64,000 bases of DNA from Tilletia caries (lineage: Eukaryota > Basidiomycota > Exobasidiomycetes > Tilletiales > Tilletiaceae). The DNA is taken from positions 744,001 through 808,000 of the forward strand of contig JALUTQ010000026.1 in assembly GCA_032718865.1 (NCBI GenBank). Reading direction: 5' to 3'. This document shows, one piece after another, positions 9,467-20,077 of this stretch. A program made the translations under genes and the position numbers. The notes under the pieces were generated by a model, which did no database searches, was not told where the DNA came from, and was given only the letters and a program-made list of their open reading frames with translations. The first letter of the stretch is position 1. The number at the start of each line of letters is the position of its first letter.

Positions 9467-11257
9467 TCTCCCTCCCCGGCCCTCTCCTCTCACGCTCAAG
9501 GCGGACGTATGGGCCAGCGTCCTGGACAGCCTTGGGCTCGGTGAACGGTATGCCGATGTCGTTCGAGGTCTACGCGACGGATTTGATTTCGAAATTCCTC
9601 GCATCACCGACACAGCCGTCGCCAGTAACGCACCTTCCACAAGGACACATCAAAACGCACTCAGAGACATTGTCCTCAAAGAGCGAAAGCGCGGGGCCTA
9701 CATCGGACCTTTCAGTAATGCAGCGGACGTCCAAGCCGTTCTGCACAATCCTTTTTCAATCTATGCCGCTTTCTCTCATTCCCAAACCGCCTGACAAATT
9801 CAGGCTCATTCAAAAATTTCTCGGCCACTGTCGGTACATCTCCAGCAACAAACGAGCTCATACCACGCTCCTGGGCCACCACATGGTCCACGTTCCGCCA
9901 AATTGTCGCCAACATCCTTGCCTTACCTCCCGACTCCGAGGCCTGCACCCGCGACGTCGACTCGGCATACAGATTGCTCCCCGTTCACCCCTCGCAATGG
10001 CCAGCTCTGGTCCTTCGCACGGATGAAGGATTCTTCATCGACACTCGAGTCTCTTTCGGCATCGGTCCGGGCACCGGCGTGTTCGGCAGAGTTGGCGAAG
10101 CCGCGCTCGACATCTTTCGGGCGCGAGGTTTCGGCCCGCTTGGTCGATGGGTCGACGACATCCTTTTCTTCCGTGTCCGTGTCGTCTCTATTGCGAGCGT
10201 CAATGCTCAACGAGCCGACATCCACGGGTCCTTGGACCAGCAGCCCTTCCTTCGGCGCGGGGCCAAGTGGTGGGTCGGCGCGGAGGGAAGACGGTACGAT
10301 GAGTCGTAGGAGTATCCGCTCCGAGCGGCAACAAATGCCGGTCGAGAAGACGGTTGGCACTACGGAGACGACGAGATTGAGTCCCTGGCCGACGAACTTG
10401 GCCTTCCCCTCCACAAACCCACGCCATGGTCCTCCACCTTCTCATACGCAGGATACCTGTTCAGCATTTTCGACCGGCGAGCAGGGCTGCCCGCCGTCAA
10501 AGTGGCCACCTACCGCGCCGACATCGACGCGTGGCTCTCACAATCAGTTCATCGGCTCGAAGATTTCCAACGCCTCCTTGGCCGACTCCTCCACGCATCC
10601 CCCGTCGTCCTTGACGCCCCTCGTCACCTCACGCGGCTCATCGGCTTTGTCAACATTGCCGTCCGGAGCAACGCGCACCCGCGCGCGCAGCGTCATGGGA
10701 GTGCCGCCCTGGACAAAGACATCGAATGGTGGAGGGAGCATCTCTGCGGTGAGGAAGTATGGCGTTCCATTTCCCAGTATGCTCCCAAGGACATCAACCT
10801 GTTCGTCGACGCGTCTTCAGACTGGGGAGTTGGTATTTGGTGGGACGGGCACAGTGCTTCCTACCGCCTCCACCCAGACTGGCGATCACGTGGAGATGGA
10901 AGGGACATTCAGTTTGCCGAAGCCTTGGCCATTGAGGTTGGCCTCCTCCATGTCCTCTCAACAGGTTTCCGCTCTGCAGCCCTTGTTGTATACACGGACA
11001 ACACGGGCGTTCAGTTCGGCGTCCCGCGCGGACGCATGCGAAACGCTGCCGCCACTTCCGTCATCGACCGCATTCATGCCCTCCAGGTCGACCGCGACGT
11101 GGTCATTCACACTCGAAGGGTCGCATCCGCCGACAACCCTGCCGATGGACCCAGTCGTGGGATCCGCAAGGAACCCGGCCTCCCGACCATCGTCCTCCCA
11201 GCTCTTGTCGCCGCAGAGTTCCTCCCTCACTGGCAGTCGCCAGCGGGAAGACGCTGA
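9440..11257 (+). pseudogene. Copy 1 pol: reverse transcriptase and RNase H, frameshifted
   Basis: The pol N-terminus (VWASVLDSLGLGERYADVVRG) overlaps the end of gag in the +1 frame. RT blocks follow in changing frames: LIPKPPDKFRLIQ near 9780, DVDSAYRLLPVHPSQW near 9955, and the catalytic box WVDDILFF near 10150. The box has W where most reverse transcriptases have Y. RNase H lies at about 10790-11130 with catalytic acidic residues in LFVDASSDWG, EALAIEVG and VYTDNTG, and a C-terminal NPADGPSRG. At least three frame changes (near 9770, 9830-9960 and 10270-10500) make this copy defective. Confidence 0.75.
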
Positions 11258-11457
11258 CGAGGACGCGTGCCGCACCTTCAAAAGGCGGATCCTTGATCAC
11301 TCTCAATCGTCGCGGCCATCGGTGGTCGCGTTGCGGCTTGCCCGCCAAGACGTGCCGGCAACAGTAGTGCCTCAGCCGCCTGATGCTCGCACAAACCGAA
11401 GGCGGTTCACGCCCCACGCGCTGACAGTGGCTCCCTCTTCCTTGCGCCCCAAGGTTT

Positions 11458-12549
11458 TTGGCCCCGCAGAGGCTGGTCGCATGGCGTCCAATCACCGCCA
11501 TCACGGGTACGCATCTGTCATCAGCAGAAGTTGCTTCGATCAGTGCGGCCTTGGCCGCCTCTTACAGCGACGACACCCTCCGGTCTTACGGAACAGGTCT
11601 GGCTCATTGGCATCAATGGTGTGATAAACGTGGAGTCCCCGAACAGCTTCGGTGTCCCGCCCCTGCAGACCTGCTCGAATATTTCATTCTGCAGCATGCA
11701 GGGAAATTCTCTTCCGACACCATCAGCACGTGGTTGTCGGGCCTTCGAGCATGGCATCGAATTTGGGGACGACTGTGGCCGGCGGGAGACATGCGTCGGA
11801 CAGAACTCATTCGATACGCTGTCCTTCACGCCCCCGCAAGCAGTCGTAAGCCCTCTCGCCCTCCTGTCACGTTAGAGTGGCTGTCTTCCATTCTCCGAGT
11901 GGCAAAGCCCGACAGTCCTGGCGATGTTGCGGCAGCCGCAGCCGCAGCGGTCGCGTTCTGGGGTCTTCTACGGCTCGACGAGGCTACCTGCTCGCCAAAA
12001 GGATTTGACCCTCGCAAGAACATATCTCGTGCGGGGATCGTGTTCGCCTCGGCGTATGGTGGTTCGCCTACGGCGACGCTTTCGCTCCCCTTTACCAAGA
12101 CCAGTCCTCAAGGTCAGCGTGTTGTTCTCACAGAACGACCCGCATCGGTCGACCCCTTGGCGTTGCTTCACCGCCACCTCGCTCTCAACGTGGTCCCAGA
12201 AGGAGAAGAACACAGCCTGTTCGCATTCCGACACGGGCGAGGCATGGCCCAGATGCGACGTACAACGCTCACTTCCCGCCTCAAAATCCTGGCCCGGCGA
12301 GCCGAACTCCCCCTCATTGATGGCCACAGCTTTAGAATCGGCGGATGTACGGAATTGTTGCGTGCCGGGAACTCGTTCGACGACGTACGGGTCCACGGAC
12401 GCTGGTCAAGCGAAGCGTGGCAACGCTACGTGCGTGACCACGCAGAAATAATGGCGCCCCGGCTACTCCTCGACGACGCTGCTCTGGCTCGCTTGGTCGA
12501 AGCGGAACGGGGGCAGGGCGTGGGCCCGCGCGCCGGTGCGGTCGGCTAA
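11458..12549 (+). CDS. Copy 1 tyrosine recombinase (integrase)
   Basis: A continuous frame of about 360 residues ends at TAA/TAG-side 12549, just before repeat B1. The N-terminal core-binding region reads YSDDTLRSYGTGLAHWHQWC. The catalytic domain shows the first Arg in WGLLRLDEAT, then HSFRIGG (H-x-x-R), then HGRWSSEAWQRYVRDH with the nucleophilic Tyr near 12427. This matches the R...H-x-x-R...H/W...Y set of the YR superfamily. No in-frame ATG lies near the start, so it is probably made as part of a longer product or by frameshifting from RNase H. It would integrate the DNA copy by strand exchange. All key residues appear present. Confidence 0.82.
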   Translation: MAPQRLVAWRPITAITGTHLSSAEVASISAALAASYSDDTLRSYGTGLAHWHQWCDKRGVPEQLRCPAPADLLEYFILQHAGKFSSDTISTWLSGLRAWHRIWGRLWPAGDMRRTELIRYAVLHAPASSRKPSRPPVTLEWLSSILRVAKPDSPGDVAAAAAAAVAFWGLLRLDEATCSPKGFDPRKNISRAGIVFASAYGGSPTATLSLPFTKTSPQGQRVVLTERPASVDPLALLHRHLALNVVPEGEEHSLFAFRHGRGMAQMRRTTLTSRLKILARRAELPLIDGHSFRIGGCTELLRAGNSFDDVRVHGRWSSEAWQRYVRDHAEIMAPRLLLDDAALARLVEAERGQGVGPRAGAVG

Positions 12550-12568
12550 CCAGTTCTAGTGGTTGAGA

Positions 12569-12699
12569 GGGCGGCCCACGACGAGCTCGGAACAACATTC
12601 AATCAAGCCCGCGCCCACCCACCTGCGGTGGGTCCTTCCCGCATTCCTTTCTCAAAACACACGGACTGAGACGATCGAAGGAGACTGCGGGTGTGCGGC
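12569..12699 (+). repeat. B1 split direct repeat
   Basis: 131 bp, repeated as B2 at 13178-13308. Starts GGGCGGCCCACGACGAGCTC. It abuts A2 directly. Confidence 0.85.
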
Positions 12700-12989
12700 T
12701 GTATCGGTTTCGGAAGAATGAGGATCCGTCGGCCGCGCCCAAGTCGGATGATGGGTGGGTCGACGGCAGTGCAACGTCGGAGGGAGCTCCCGAAGACACC
12801 CGGGCCGAGCCCCGATTTGATCTGCAGGAAAGGTTCTGCACTCTCCTCCTCCCTTCGGGCACAGAGAAGAAGCAGAACCACATCATCTCGTCGCTCGGTC
12901 ACGCTGCCTCTCGAACCCACCTTCATCCTCGACGCACACGGACGCTGCTCGTTGCGTTGGCCTCAGTCTCGTGCATTGTTTTTTCTCCC
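12700..12989 (+). repeat. A2 split direct repeat
   Basis: The uninterrupted 290-bp copy of A. It defines the insertion in A1 and shows the order B1-A2 with no gap. Confidence 0.85.
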
Positions 12990-13177
12990 ACCCTCCACAC
13001 CCTTTTTCCTTGCATCGAGGAACACGATCGTTCCCTCACAACGTTTTTTTTGTCCTTGCGTTCCAACTCTCTTCCGATTCCTCCATACGTTTTTGGTTTC
13101 TTTTTCTCTGGCGCCGGCTTGTTCTGTACGTACCTCTTTCATTTTTGCCTTGCCTCAAACAGTGTCCCGCCCTCCCA

Positions 13178-13308
13178 GGGCGGCCCACGACGAGCTCGGA
13201 ACAACATTCAATCAAGCCCGCGCCCACCCACCTGCGGTGGGTCCTTCCCGCATTCCTTTCTCAAAACACACGGACTGAGACGATCGAAGGAGACTGCGGG
13301 TGTGCGGC
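13178..13308 (+). repeat. B2 split direct repeat, right end of copy 1
   Basis: 131-bp duplicate of B1. The 188 bp between A2 and B2 (12990-13177) is pyrimidine-rich and has no counterpart elsewhere in the window. Confidence 0.85.
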
Positions 13309-13618
13309 AGTCACATTCCATTCTTCGATGCTCCAATTTCTTAACAAACAAATGGCCCACGGTTGAACATGTCTACGTGTTGGTAGACATTCGCAACGCG
13401 CTGAGCAGGACATGGCACGATTTTCTCTATTGAATGAGCCCTCATGGCGAAATACGTTGACCTTCTACTCATCTCCAACGCTCCCGTCCAGCTCATCCCT
13501 CTTCCCTTCCACCACCATCACGCATTCCCACCTCATACAACCTTCGTGCCTACCAGCCAATTCATTCTCTGCATACCACTCTCAACCCCCATCATCAGAC
13601 CAACGCACACCAGCGAGC

Positions 13619-15572
13619 ATGTCCTCTCTGCCCACTCCCAACACTCTCCCCGTCGACAGCGAGGTCCATCGCCTCGCTGTCTTCACGGCGCGCCAACTCG
13701 CCAACAAGACGAAGGCAATCAATGCAGCAATCGAATACGCCCTCGTTTTGTCTGCATCTCTCGAGAACCCGTTCGAGGACCTCATTCCCCAAGTCCATGA
13801 TTCCACTCTTGGCACCAAGCTCCAGGCTCTCTCCCGGTCTGCCGAAATCGCCAACTCGGCCCTTGTGCGCATGGTCAGCGCTACCGAGCAAGGGGCCGAC
13901 CAGTTGACAGAGTTCTGCACCGACTACACTGACGCCGTCAAGTTGTTAGATGACTACGGCTACGTTTATTCACCTTGTGACTTGTTTCCCAGGTGAGTCT
14001 TTCCTTTCGGACGATTCATTGCGGTCGTCTCCACTGCAGCAAGTACAGAGGCACTCGGCTGACTGTCATCGCCGACGTGATGTGCATCATTGTTTCTTCC
14101 CACAGACTTCGAGTCTTCCCGACCGAGATCAAGACACTCCTAACCTTCAATGTTCGTGAGCTGAAGCAGAGAGAGGCTTTGTTGCCACTTAGGTTCCATG
14201 GCGAGGACCTCAGCTTCGAGAGTGAGTGTACCCCACCCACGAGCATTTCCATGCGATCGAACTAGAGCTCTAACGATCAGCTCCACACCTTCTTTCCCTT
14301 CCTTTCTTACTTCCGCCTTCCCAGAGGCCTTGCATACCGGCCGCGCGCTTCGTGAAGAGCCTTCAGCCAAGTCAGGGCTTGTCGAGGGGAACCAGCTCAA
14401 GGTAGCCGCTAAGACGACGACAGGTCAGCCTTCCTGGGATCAGCTACCTCGCCCCACGGCACCGCTCCCGGTGGTCGTCCATACGATTGAGCCTGCGGTG
14501 AAGACGGCTGTGAAGGCTACCATCAATCCTGCTCAGCACAAGATGCCGCCGCCGTCGAACCCATTCGTCATCGAGCAGCTTCAAGCTGATGCGCGGAAGA
14601 CCGGGGATGCTACACCTGCCACTCAGGTCAAGGCGGCCGGTCCTCAGATCGACTCCGTGCCCTCCAGCACTGTCGCCATCGAAGTCCTTCGTGTCGATGC
14701 ACAGAAGACCGGACCTGCCGCTCCTACTGCTACATCTGCCACTCACGTCAAGGACGCCGTCTCTCGAATCGAATCAGCGTGCTCATACTTCCAGGCACCA
14801 CGCCCCCTGCCTCAAGATGGCCGCGAGAGACAGGACCACGAGCCGTGCGATGAAGCGCCGAGCGCTAGACCAAGAGGATCTTCTACGCTACAGACAAGAG
14901 AAGACCGTCGCCGGCACGACCACGACTTCTACCGCTACTGTCGCTGCTGCTCTTGCTGGACCATCTCGGCAGCCCGCTGCGGCTCAAGACTGTGCTCCGG
15001 CGACGCCGTCTAGGCAGATAAGGACTCCAGGCCCCGTCAAGTCTCTGAACGTAAAGATGCCGACCACAACGAAGCCAAAGGTACGACAGGAGAAGAGAAA
15101 GCTGGCGAGATTCGAGATCTTCCAAGATTCACAGTCTGCATGCGACTCTCCCGGTGCCTCTCCATGTGACATGCGTGCTGGACAGGGCAAGGAGAAGAAG
15201 CGGCGGATTTCCGGTCCGGCGACGCCTCCCCTTGCGCTCCGCTCGGGTGACAAGGAAAATGTGCCTTCAATCAAGGCGAATACCGAGAACAAGGGTCGAA
15301 AAGTCGTACACTGGTCGGTGAGGACCCCTCCTCTGACGCCACCGCGGCGAGCATATACATCAAGGCGCCCGGCACAGCCAGTTGCAGCTGTTGCAGTCAC
15401 TGTTCCGCCGCAAGTACAGCCCACGATCGTTCTGGTGGCTGCCACACCGACCCAATGCGCGGCCATCTCTGTCGCACCAATGGCCCCGCCGTCGCGAGTA
15501 CGACCCAGGATGTCCGACATGGCCATCACCGACGCAGAATTCCAGGCCGTACTACAGGAAATATTCTTCTAG
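13619..15572 (+). CDS. KEN-box protein, probably nuclear, four exons (about 577 aa)
   Basis: Proposed exons are 13619-13992, 14040-14221, 14325-14746 and 14817-15572, and all phases agree. The N-terminus is helical (HRLAVFTARQLANKTKAINA). Two related segments of about 38 residues follow, FVIEQLQADARKTGD... and VAIEVLRVDAQKTGP.... The C-terminal half is basic, with a likely nuclear signal (AMKRRALDQEDLLRYRQEK), LARFEIFQDSQ, and the degron-type box SGDKENVPS at about residue 475. Proline-directed sites sit in SVRTPPLTPPRR. A KEN box plus TP sites suggests APC/C- and CDK-controlled turnover, but the family is not recognised. The last intron uses a weak donor (GTCAAG at 14747). If it is not spliced, the gene has a frameshift near 14.8 kb. 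Confidence 0.6.
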
Positions 15573-16001
15573 CGGGCTGCGCTCAAACTCTCCTCAGCTG
15601 CTTTTCTACCTTATACCCTCTGGCCTTACAACCCGTTTCGTTTCGCGCGACGTCGACCTCGCTTCCTTCTCCTGTGCAATTTCTCACATTTCTGTTTCAT
15701 GGACAATCTAAGTATCTGGTGTTTCCGCGTTTCCGTTCTCCCAGCAAAGATGGACGACCTCGACACTACTCTCATCGGGAGAGATGCACATTGGGAACGT
15801 TTTGGAACGAATCCCGGACGTATTGACTACTGAGCGAGCATGTCATCCCGGCACCGCACCGCACAGACGATAGACTCCTTTTAAAGCAGAAATGACTTAT
15901 CATTAACGGTATATCAAGGTAACGAGGGCGAGGCGAGGTACTGTGATCCCCCTCCCGTTTTTGTGCTGGTGATGTGAAGTGACAACCCGCGCGAGTGACC
16001 T
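15573..16001. other. Intergenic region between convergent units
   Basis: 3' flanks of the KEN-box gene (+) and the leucyl-tRNA synthetase fragment (-). No gene or repeat is seen. Confidence 0.5.
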
Positions 16002-17746
16002 TCACACAGACACGTTGCAGAACGCAAAAGATGCTGTGGAAAAGATAAGAAACAGGAAACAGGTGAGTACAGAGCTCCCACAAGCTCAAAAAGAAAGCAG
16101 ACAAAAACTCACGCGCCCCCGGCTCAGCACTCTCCACATTCTTCCGATCAAACCCATCCTTCCCCTCCAGCTGATCCGCATTCGCAAGTGATTCCTCAGC
16201 AGACTCGATATGCACCGCCCGGAAGCCGAGCGTCTTCCGCAGGTAGCTCGACGCTTGCTCCAGCGTCTCCGTCTCGTTGAAGGGGAGGACGCGGTTCAGG
16301 GCGACGTCGGCGCCGAATTCGGAGATGCGTTTCTGTGTGGACGTGGGCGTATGTGCGGAAATTGCAAAGAATCAGCCACCAAACGAACCCCATCAAAGCG
16401 CAAAAAGAGAAAGAAATCGAACGAAACAAACATACCTTGAGCGCAATAACAAACGGCATCGCCTTCTTATCCTTCAACATCCCCTGCGCCCCCAACATCT
16501 CCCTAACCTTAGCATCATCAACAACCCCCTCGGCCGTCGTATGCTCCTTCATCGCCCTAATAACCGCATCCTGCCACGCCGGGAAATCCCGCGCAACGAA
16601 CACCCGCAACTCCTTAGGCCTGCGCTCCTCGTACTTCAACCCCGTATCTTTTTCCTTTCGCTTTACGCTTCGCCATCAGGATCTCCGCATCGCGGATCGT
16701 CTTCGTCTGTCCGCGCACATACACAGCCGCGTCCGCGATCGTCTTGTCAACCTCCGCCGAGGGTGTGGGCCACGCGGCCGTCTGGATCGAACCCGACTCT
16801 CCGAGAACGGAGCGGAAGAGGTGTTCGGCGAAGTGCGGCGCGACGGGGGCGACGAGCAGTGCCTGGGTCCGGATCCAGAGCTTGACGAGGTCCGCGTGCA
16901 TCTTCACGTCCGCAGTGGCGTCCCTGTACAAGTCCCGACTGGTCTGGAGCTCATAGAACCCAAACTTCATCGCGTCCTTGTACATCGCTTTACCGTAGCA
17001 CTCCTCCGTGACCTTGATCGCCGAGTTGATCTCGTTCTCAAAGACGCGGTCCCAGAAGTTATCCTTCGGACCCGTGCGCAGCTCGGCGTGGTTCTTCATG
17101 ATGTCCTCGCTCCAGTCGATGAGCGTGTGCAGCCGGAGAATGTTCGCATTCGCCGTCTCCTCCTCAAAGTTCGCATCCTCAATCCCATCGCCCGCATCCG
17201 CAAGACTGATCCGCGTCGCATCCGCACCAAACTTTTCAATCGACTCCTGCATGCTCAGACTGTTGCCCGTGCTCTTCGACATCTTCTTGCCGTTCAGCAT
17301 CAGGTGGCCGTTGATCCGCATCGAGACCGGCCAGTGCTTCTCGGGGAAGATCGCCGCGTGGTTGTAGATGCAGAAGGTGAGATGGTTCGGGATCAGGTCC
17401 TTGCCAGACGAGCGCACGTCGATCGGGTAGAAGTACTCGAACTCGCGCTGCATGATGTCCGCCTTCTCCTTGGGCACCTTGCTGTTCGCCGGCCAGTCCC
17501 CGCCACAGAAGATGAAGTCGAAGAACTCGTCTGTGCAGTCGTCGACCTGGACGCCCATGGGTGATCCTTTGCTGCCGTCTTCCACACCGCCCTGGAGGAA
17601 GTGCGCGATGGTGTAGTAGGCCATGTAGATCGTCGAGTCGGAAAGAGATTCGACGAGGAACTGCTGGTCCCATGGCAACTTGGTGCCGAGACCATAGGAG
17701 CGCGCGCACGCCCACTGGTGCAGCCATCTGAGAACACTCTCAAAGA
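16002..17746 (-). pseudogene. Cytosolic leucyl-tRNA synthetase, 5'-truncated and frameshifted
   Basis: The minus strand encodes the C-terminal half of class I leucyl-tRNA synthetase, the enzyme that charges tRNA-Leu. It starts abruptly at LRWLHQWACARSYGLG, continues through DSTIYMAYYTIAHFLQ and the KMSKS loop (GKKMSKSTGNS), and then the anticodon-binding region. The HIGH motif and the whole editing domain (some 500-600 residues) are missing. A five-base A-run on the coding strand (16649-16653) shifts the frame; the natural continuation is GLKYEERRPKELRVF. Two normal introns follow (16435-16333 and 16112-16034), and the last residues are EPGAPSFAFCNVSV, stop at 16002. The cut lies 7 bp inside the 3' end of the PIG-A coding sequence. 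The intact gene must lie elsewhere unless this is a misassembly. Confidence 0.85.
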
Positions 17747-19804
17747 TCCTCCTCAAGGCCCAACCCATCACCGCCCGACCAGTCAGGAACGATCTCAATG
17801 CTCTCATCCGGCCAACCCCACCTCAAAATCCCTAAATACAAATTCTGCACCGCAACCAGCAGCACGAACACCAGTCCTGCCAAAGGCCCACAGGCCCGAT
17901 ATGAGCACAACCGATCCCATGCGTCCGGTGGGTCGATGTTGGGGTGCATGGCGTGGGTGAGGTAGACGCGTTCGAGGCGGAGGGCGACGTCGGACCAGGT
18001 GTAGAAGGATTTGATGGCATTGTGGGCTGCTTGGGGGCTGTGTGCGCCGGAGCGGAGGTATTCGAGGCCTTTGTTGGTGGCGCGGACGACGTCTTATGAA
18101 TACAAGTGTCAATCAGTACCTGAGTGCTTTGTTCTTCACTCTCTTTCTCTTCCTCTCTGGGGAACATTAGTGTCCTACCACTCACCATCTTCATCTGGCT
18201 CGGCAAGCTCAATCATGTTTGAGGGAAGGACCTCGGGTACGCCGCCGACGCGGGTACTGACGACAAAGAGGCCCGCACAAGCAGCTTCGATGCTGCTTGT
18301 CCCAAAGGCCTCTGTCAGACTCGTGTTGAGGAAAAGATGGCCACGGACAAGATGCTGTTTGGATGGAGCAAGACACGGGGTTAGTGGCCAATTACAAGTC
18401 TTCAGCAAATTCCGAGGGTGTTCTTCTCCAGAAAGAAAGCTTGGGTTAAAACTTACTGCGCGGGCATCACTGGGTCGGATCGCACCGACGAGCTCGATGC
18501 GGTCATGCAACAAATACTTCTCTCGCATCTGCTCGAGATCGATCCGTTTTGGTCCTTCGCCACCTTTTGAGTGAGATAAACAGTAGGGTGAGATAGAGAT
18601 CATGACCATCGGAGGCCGCTTTCGAGAAGTGGTTTACGAGCTCACCGATCAGGAAGTGTACGTCTGGGTGCTGGTTGCAGATGCGGGGTATGGCGGCGAT
18701 GAGGAGATCGATTCCTTTGCGGTACATGAGTCTACTGAGGACCACGATCGTGACTTGAGAGATGTGTGCGTTTGGAACAAGGGATGTCAGAAGCGGAGCG
18801 GGACAAAATCAACTACCGGACAAAAGAAGGGGGAACACTCACTCCGTCCTGGCCGTGGAGCAGATGGGTCTGGGATGAAGTCGGAAGCTACGACTGCGTT
18901 GGGGATGACGGATACGTCTTTTGGATCGAGAGCGGCGCGGAGAACGGTATTCTCTTTCCTACAACGAGCGAGCAGGTGGGAAGAGAGCGAGGCCTCTCTG
19001 TCAGTGACTGTCCGTCTCTGAGGGGGGAAAAGAGGGACAAAGACGGGAAGACTTACCCTGTATGGCTGACGCAGATGACATGCTCGACGTCGGAGAGAAC
19101 AAACCGGAGCAGCTTATTGGTCATGATACTGGCCGCATCCGCAAAGCCAAACAAACTGTGGTCGGTAAAAACACAGCGAATGCCCAAGGAGCGCGCATAC
19201 AGGATCCCCTCGTGGGCCATACTGCTGAGTGCCTGATGGCCATGAACGAGTTCGATCCGTTCGCGGATGAGAATCTGGCGGAGCAGGGGGAGGAGGGAGA
19301 AGAAGTTGGGGAGGGTGTCTTGGCGTGCTAGGACTTCGTAGGGGACGTAGTAGACTTTGAGTCCCGAGGGGAGCCAGCGGATGCCGGTCCGGTGGGGCGG
19401 GTAGGCGTGGGTGATGACAATGACCTGCGGGCGAAATAGAAAGCAGAAGAAGAATGAGAGGGTAGGGAGATAAGAAGAGGAAACAGGAAGTGGCTCACCT
19501 TGTGGCCTCGGCGAAGAAGTTGCTGGCTGACCATGTAGATGTGGCCCTCGACCCCGCCGACATTGGGGAAGAAGAAGTCGGAGATCATCCTGGCACAGAA
19601 TGATACACAGAGGGAGAAGATTAGCCTTGCTATTCGCACCAGAACGAGAGTCAGCTATAGTACATACGCAATTCGAAGCCGTCGGAAGGGACCCTTGCCA
19701 TCTTCCGTGTGCTCATCTTCCTTCTTCTCCCTCTCAGCGCTCGCCCGGGTTGGACTTGGACTGGGAGCGGGGGCGGGAGCTTCGACAGGGAGTACGCCGT
19801 TCAT
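17740..19804 (-). CDS. PIGA: PIG-A/GPI3, GPI-GlcNAc transferase catalytic subunit
   Basis: Eight exons (19804-19668, 19589-19499, 19424-19057, 18958-18843, 18753-18646, 18563-18457, 18354-18186, 18092-17740) join in phase to 482 codons, the usual length. The enzyme moves GlcNAc from UDP-GlcNAc to phosphatidylinositol, the first step of GPI-anchor synthesis, on the cytosolic face of the ER. Diagnostic parts are [18 protein letters not shown] near the N-terminus, [21 protein letters not shown] (PIG-A domain, shown in part), the GT4 core [22 protein letters not shown], and the E-x7-E site [11 protein letters not shown]-terminal membrane segment [11 protein letters not shown] follows. The start [12 protein letters not shown] is the only in-frame ATG fitting the first splice. 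Its stop overlaps the truncated leucyl-tRNA synthetase fragment. Confidence 0.93.
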
Positions 19805-20077
19805 AATGCTCTCCAATATCAGCAGCAGCAACAAGGAATCCTGCAGCAGTCAGTCTCCCATACTTAGAAGGAGGCGAGATGAAAGGCAACGTGGTCCGAC
19901 CGTGTGTGGGTGGGAGAGAGACTCGGCGTTGTCGGGCCGACAGAAGAAAAGTCAACACGCGCACAGACGCGTCAAACACGCGCGCCTCCTCCTCACGCGC
20001 CTCGCTGCCATCTCCCATACACACGACCACCACGAACCCAACACCGACACCGACACTACTTATACTCACAGCTGAAG

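Larger units (their letters stand above)
6943..13308 (+). mobile_element. YR retrotransposon copy 1 (Ngaro/PAT-type split direct repeats)
   Basis: The ends have the order A1-(genes)-B1-A2-B2. A is 290 bp (A2 at 12700-12989; A1 at 6943-7583 once a 351-bp insert is removed). B is 131 bp (12569-12699 and 13178-13308). This is the split-direct-repeat layout of tyrosine-recombinase retrotransposons of the Ngaro/PAT type. Inside, in + order, are a gag-like region, reverse transcriptase, RNase H and a tyrosine recombinase. No target duplication is seen, as expected for recombinase-mediated insertion. Repeat copies look almost identical, but pol has several frameshifts, so this copy is probably inactive. 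Confidence 0.88.

Noticed and set aside
16335..17564. 409-codon open frame on the + strand
   Set aside because: It lies antisense to the leucyl-tRNA synthetase fragment, whose conserved motifs are clear on the other strand.
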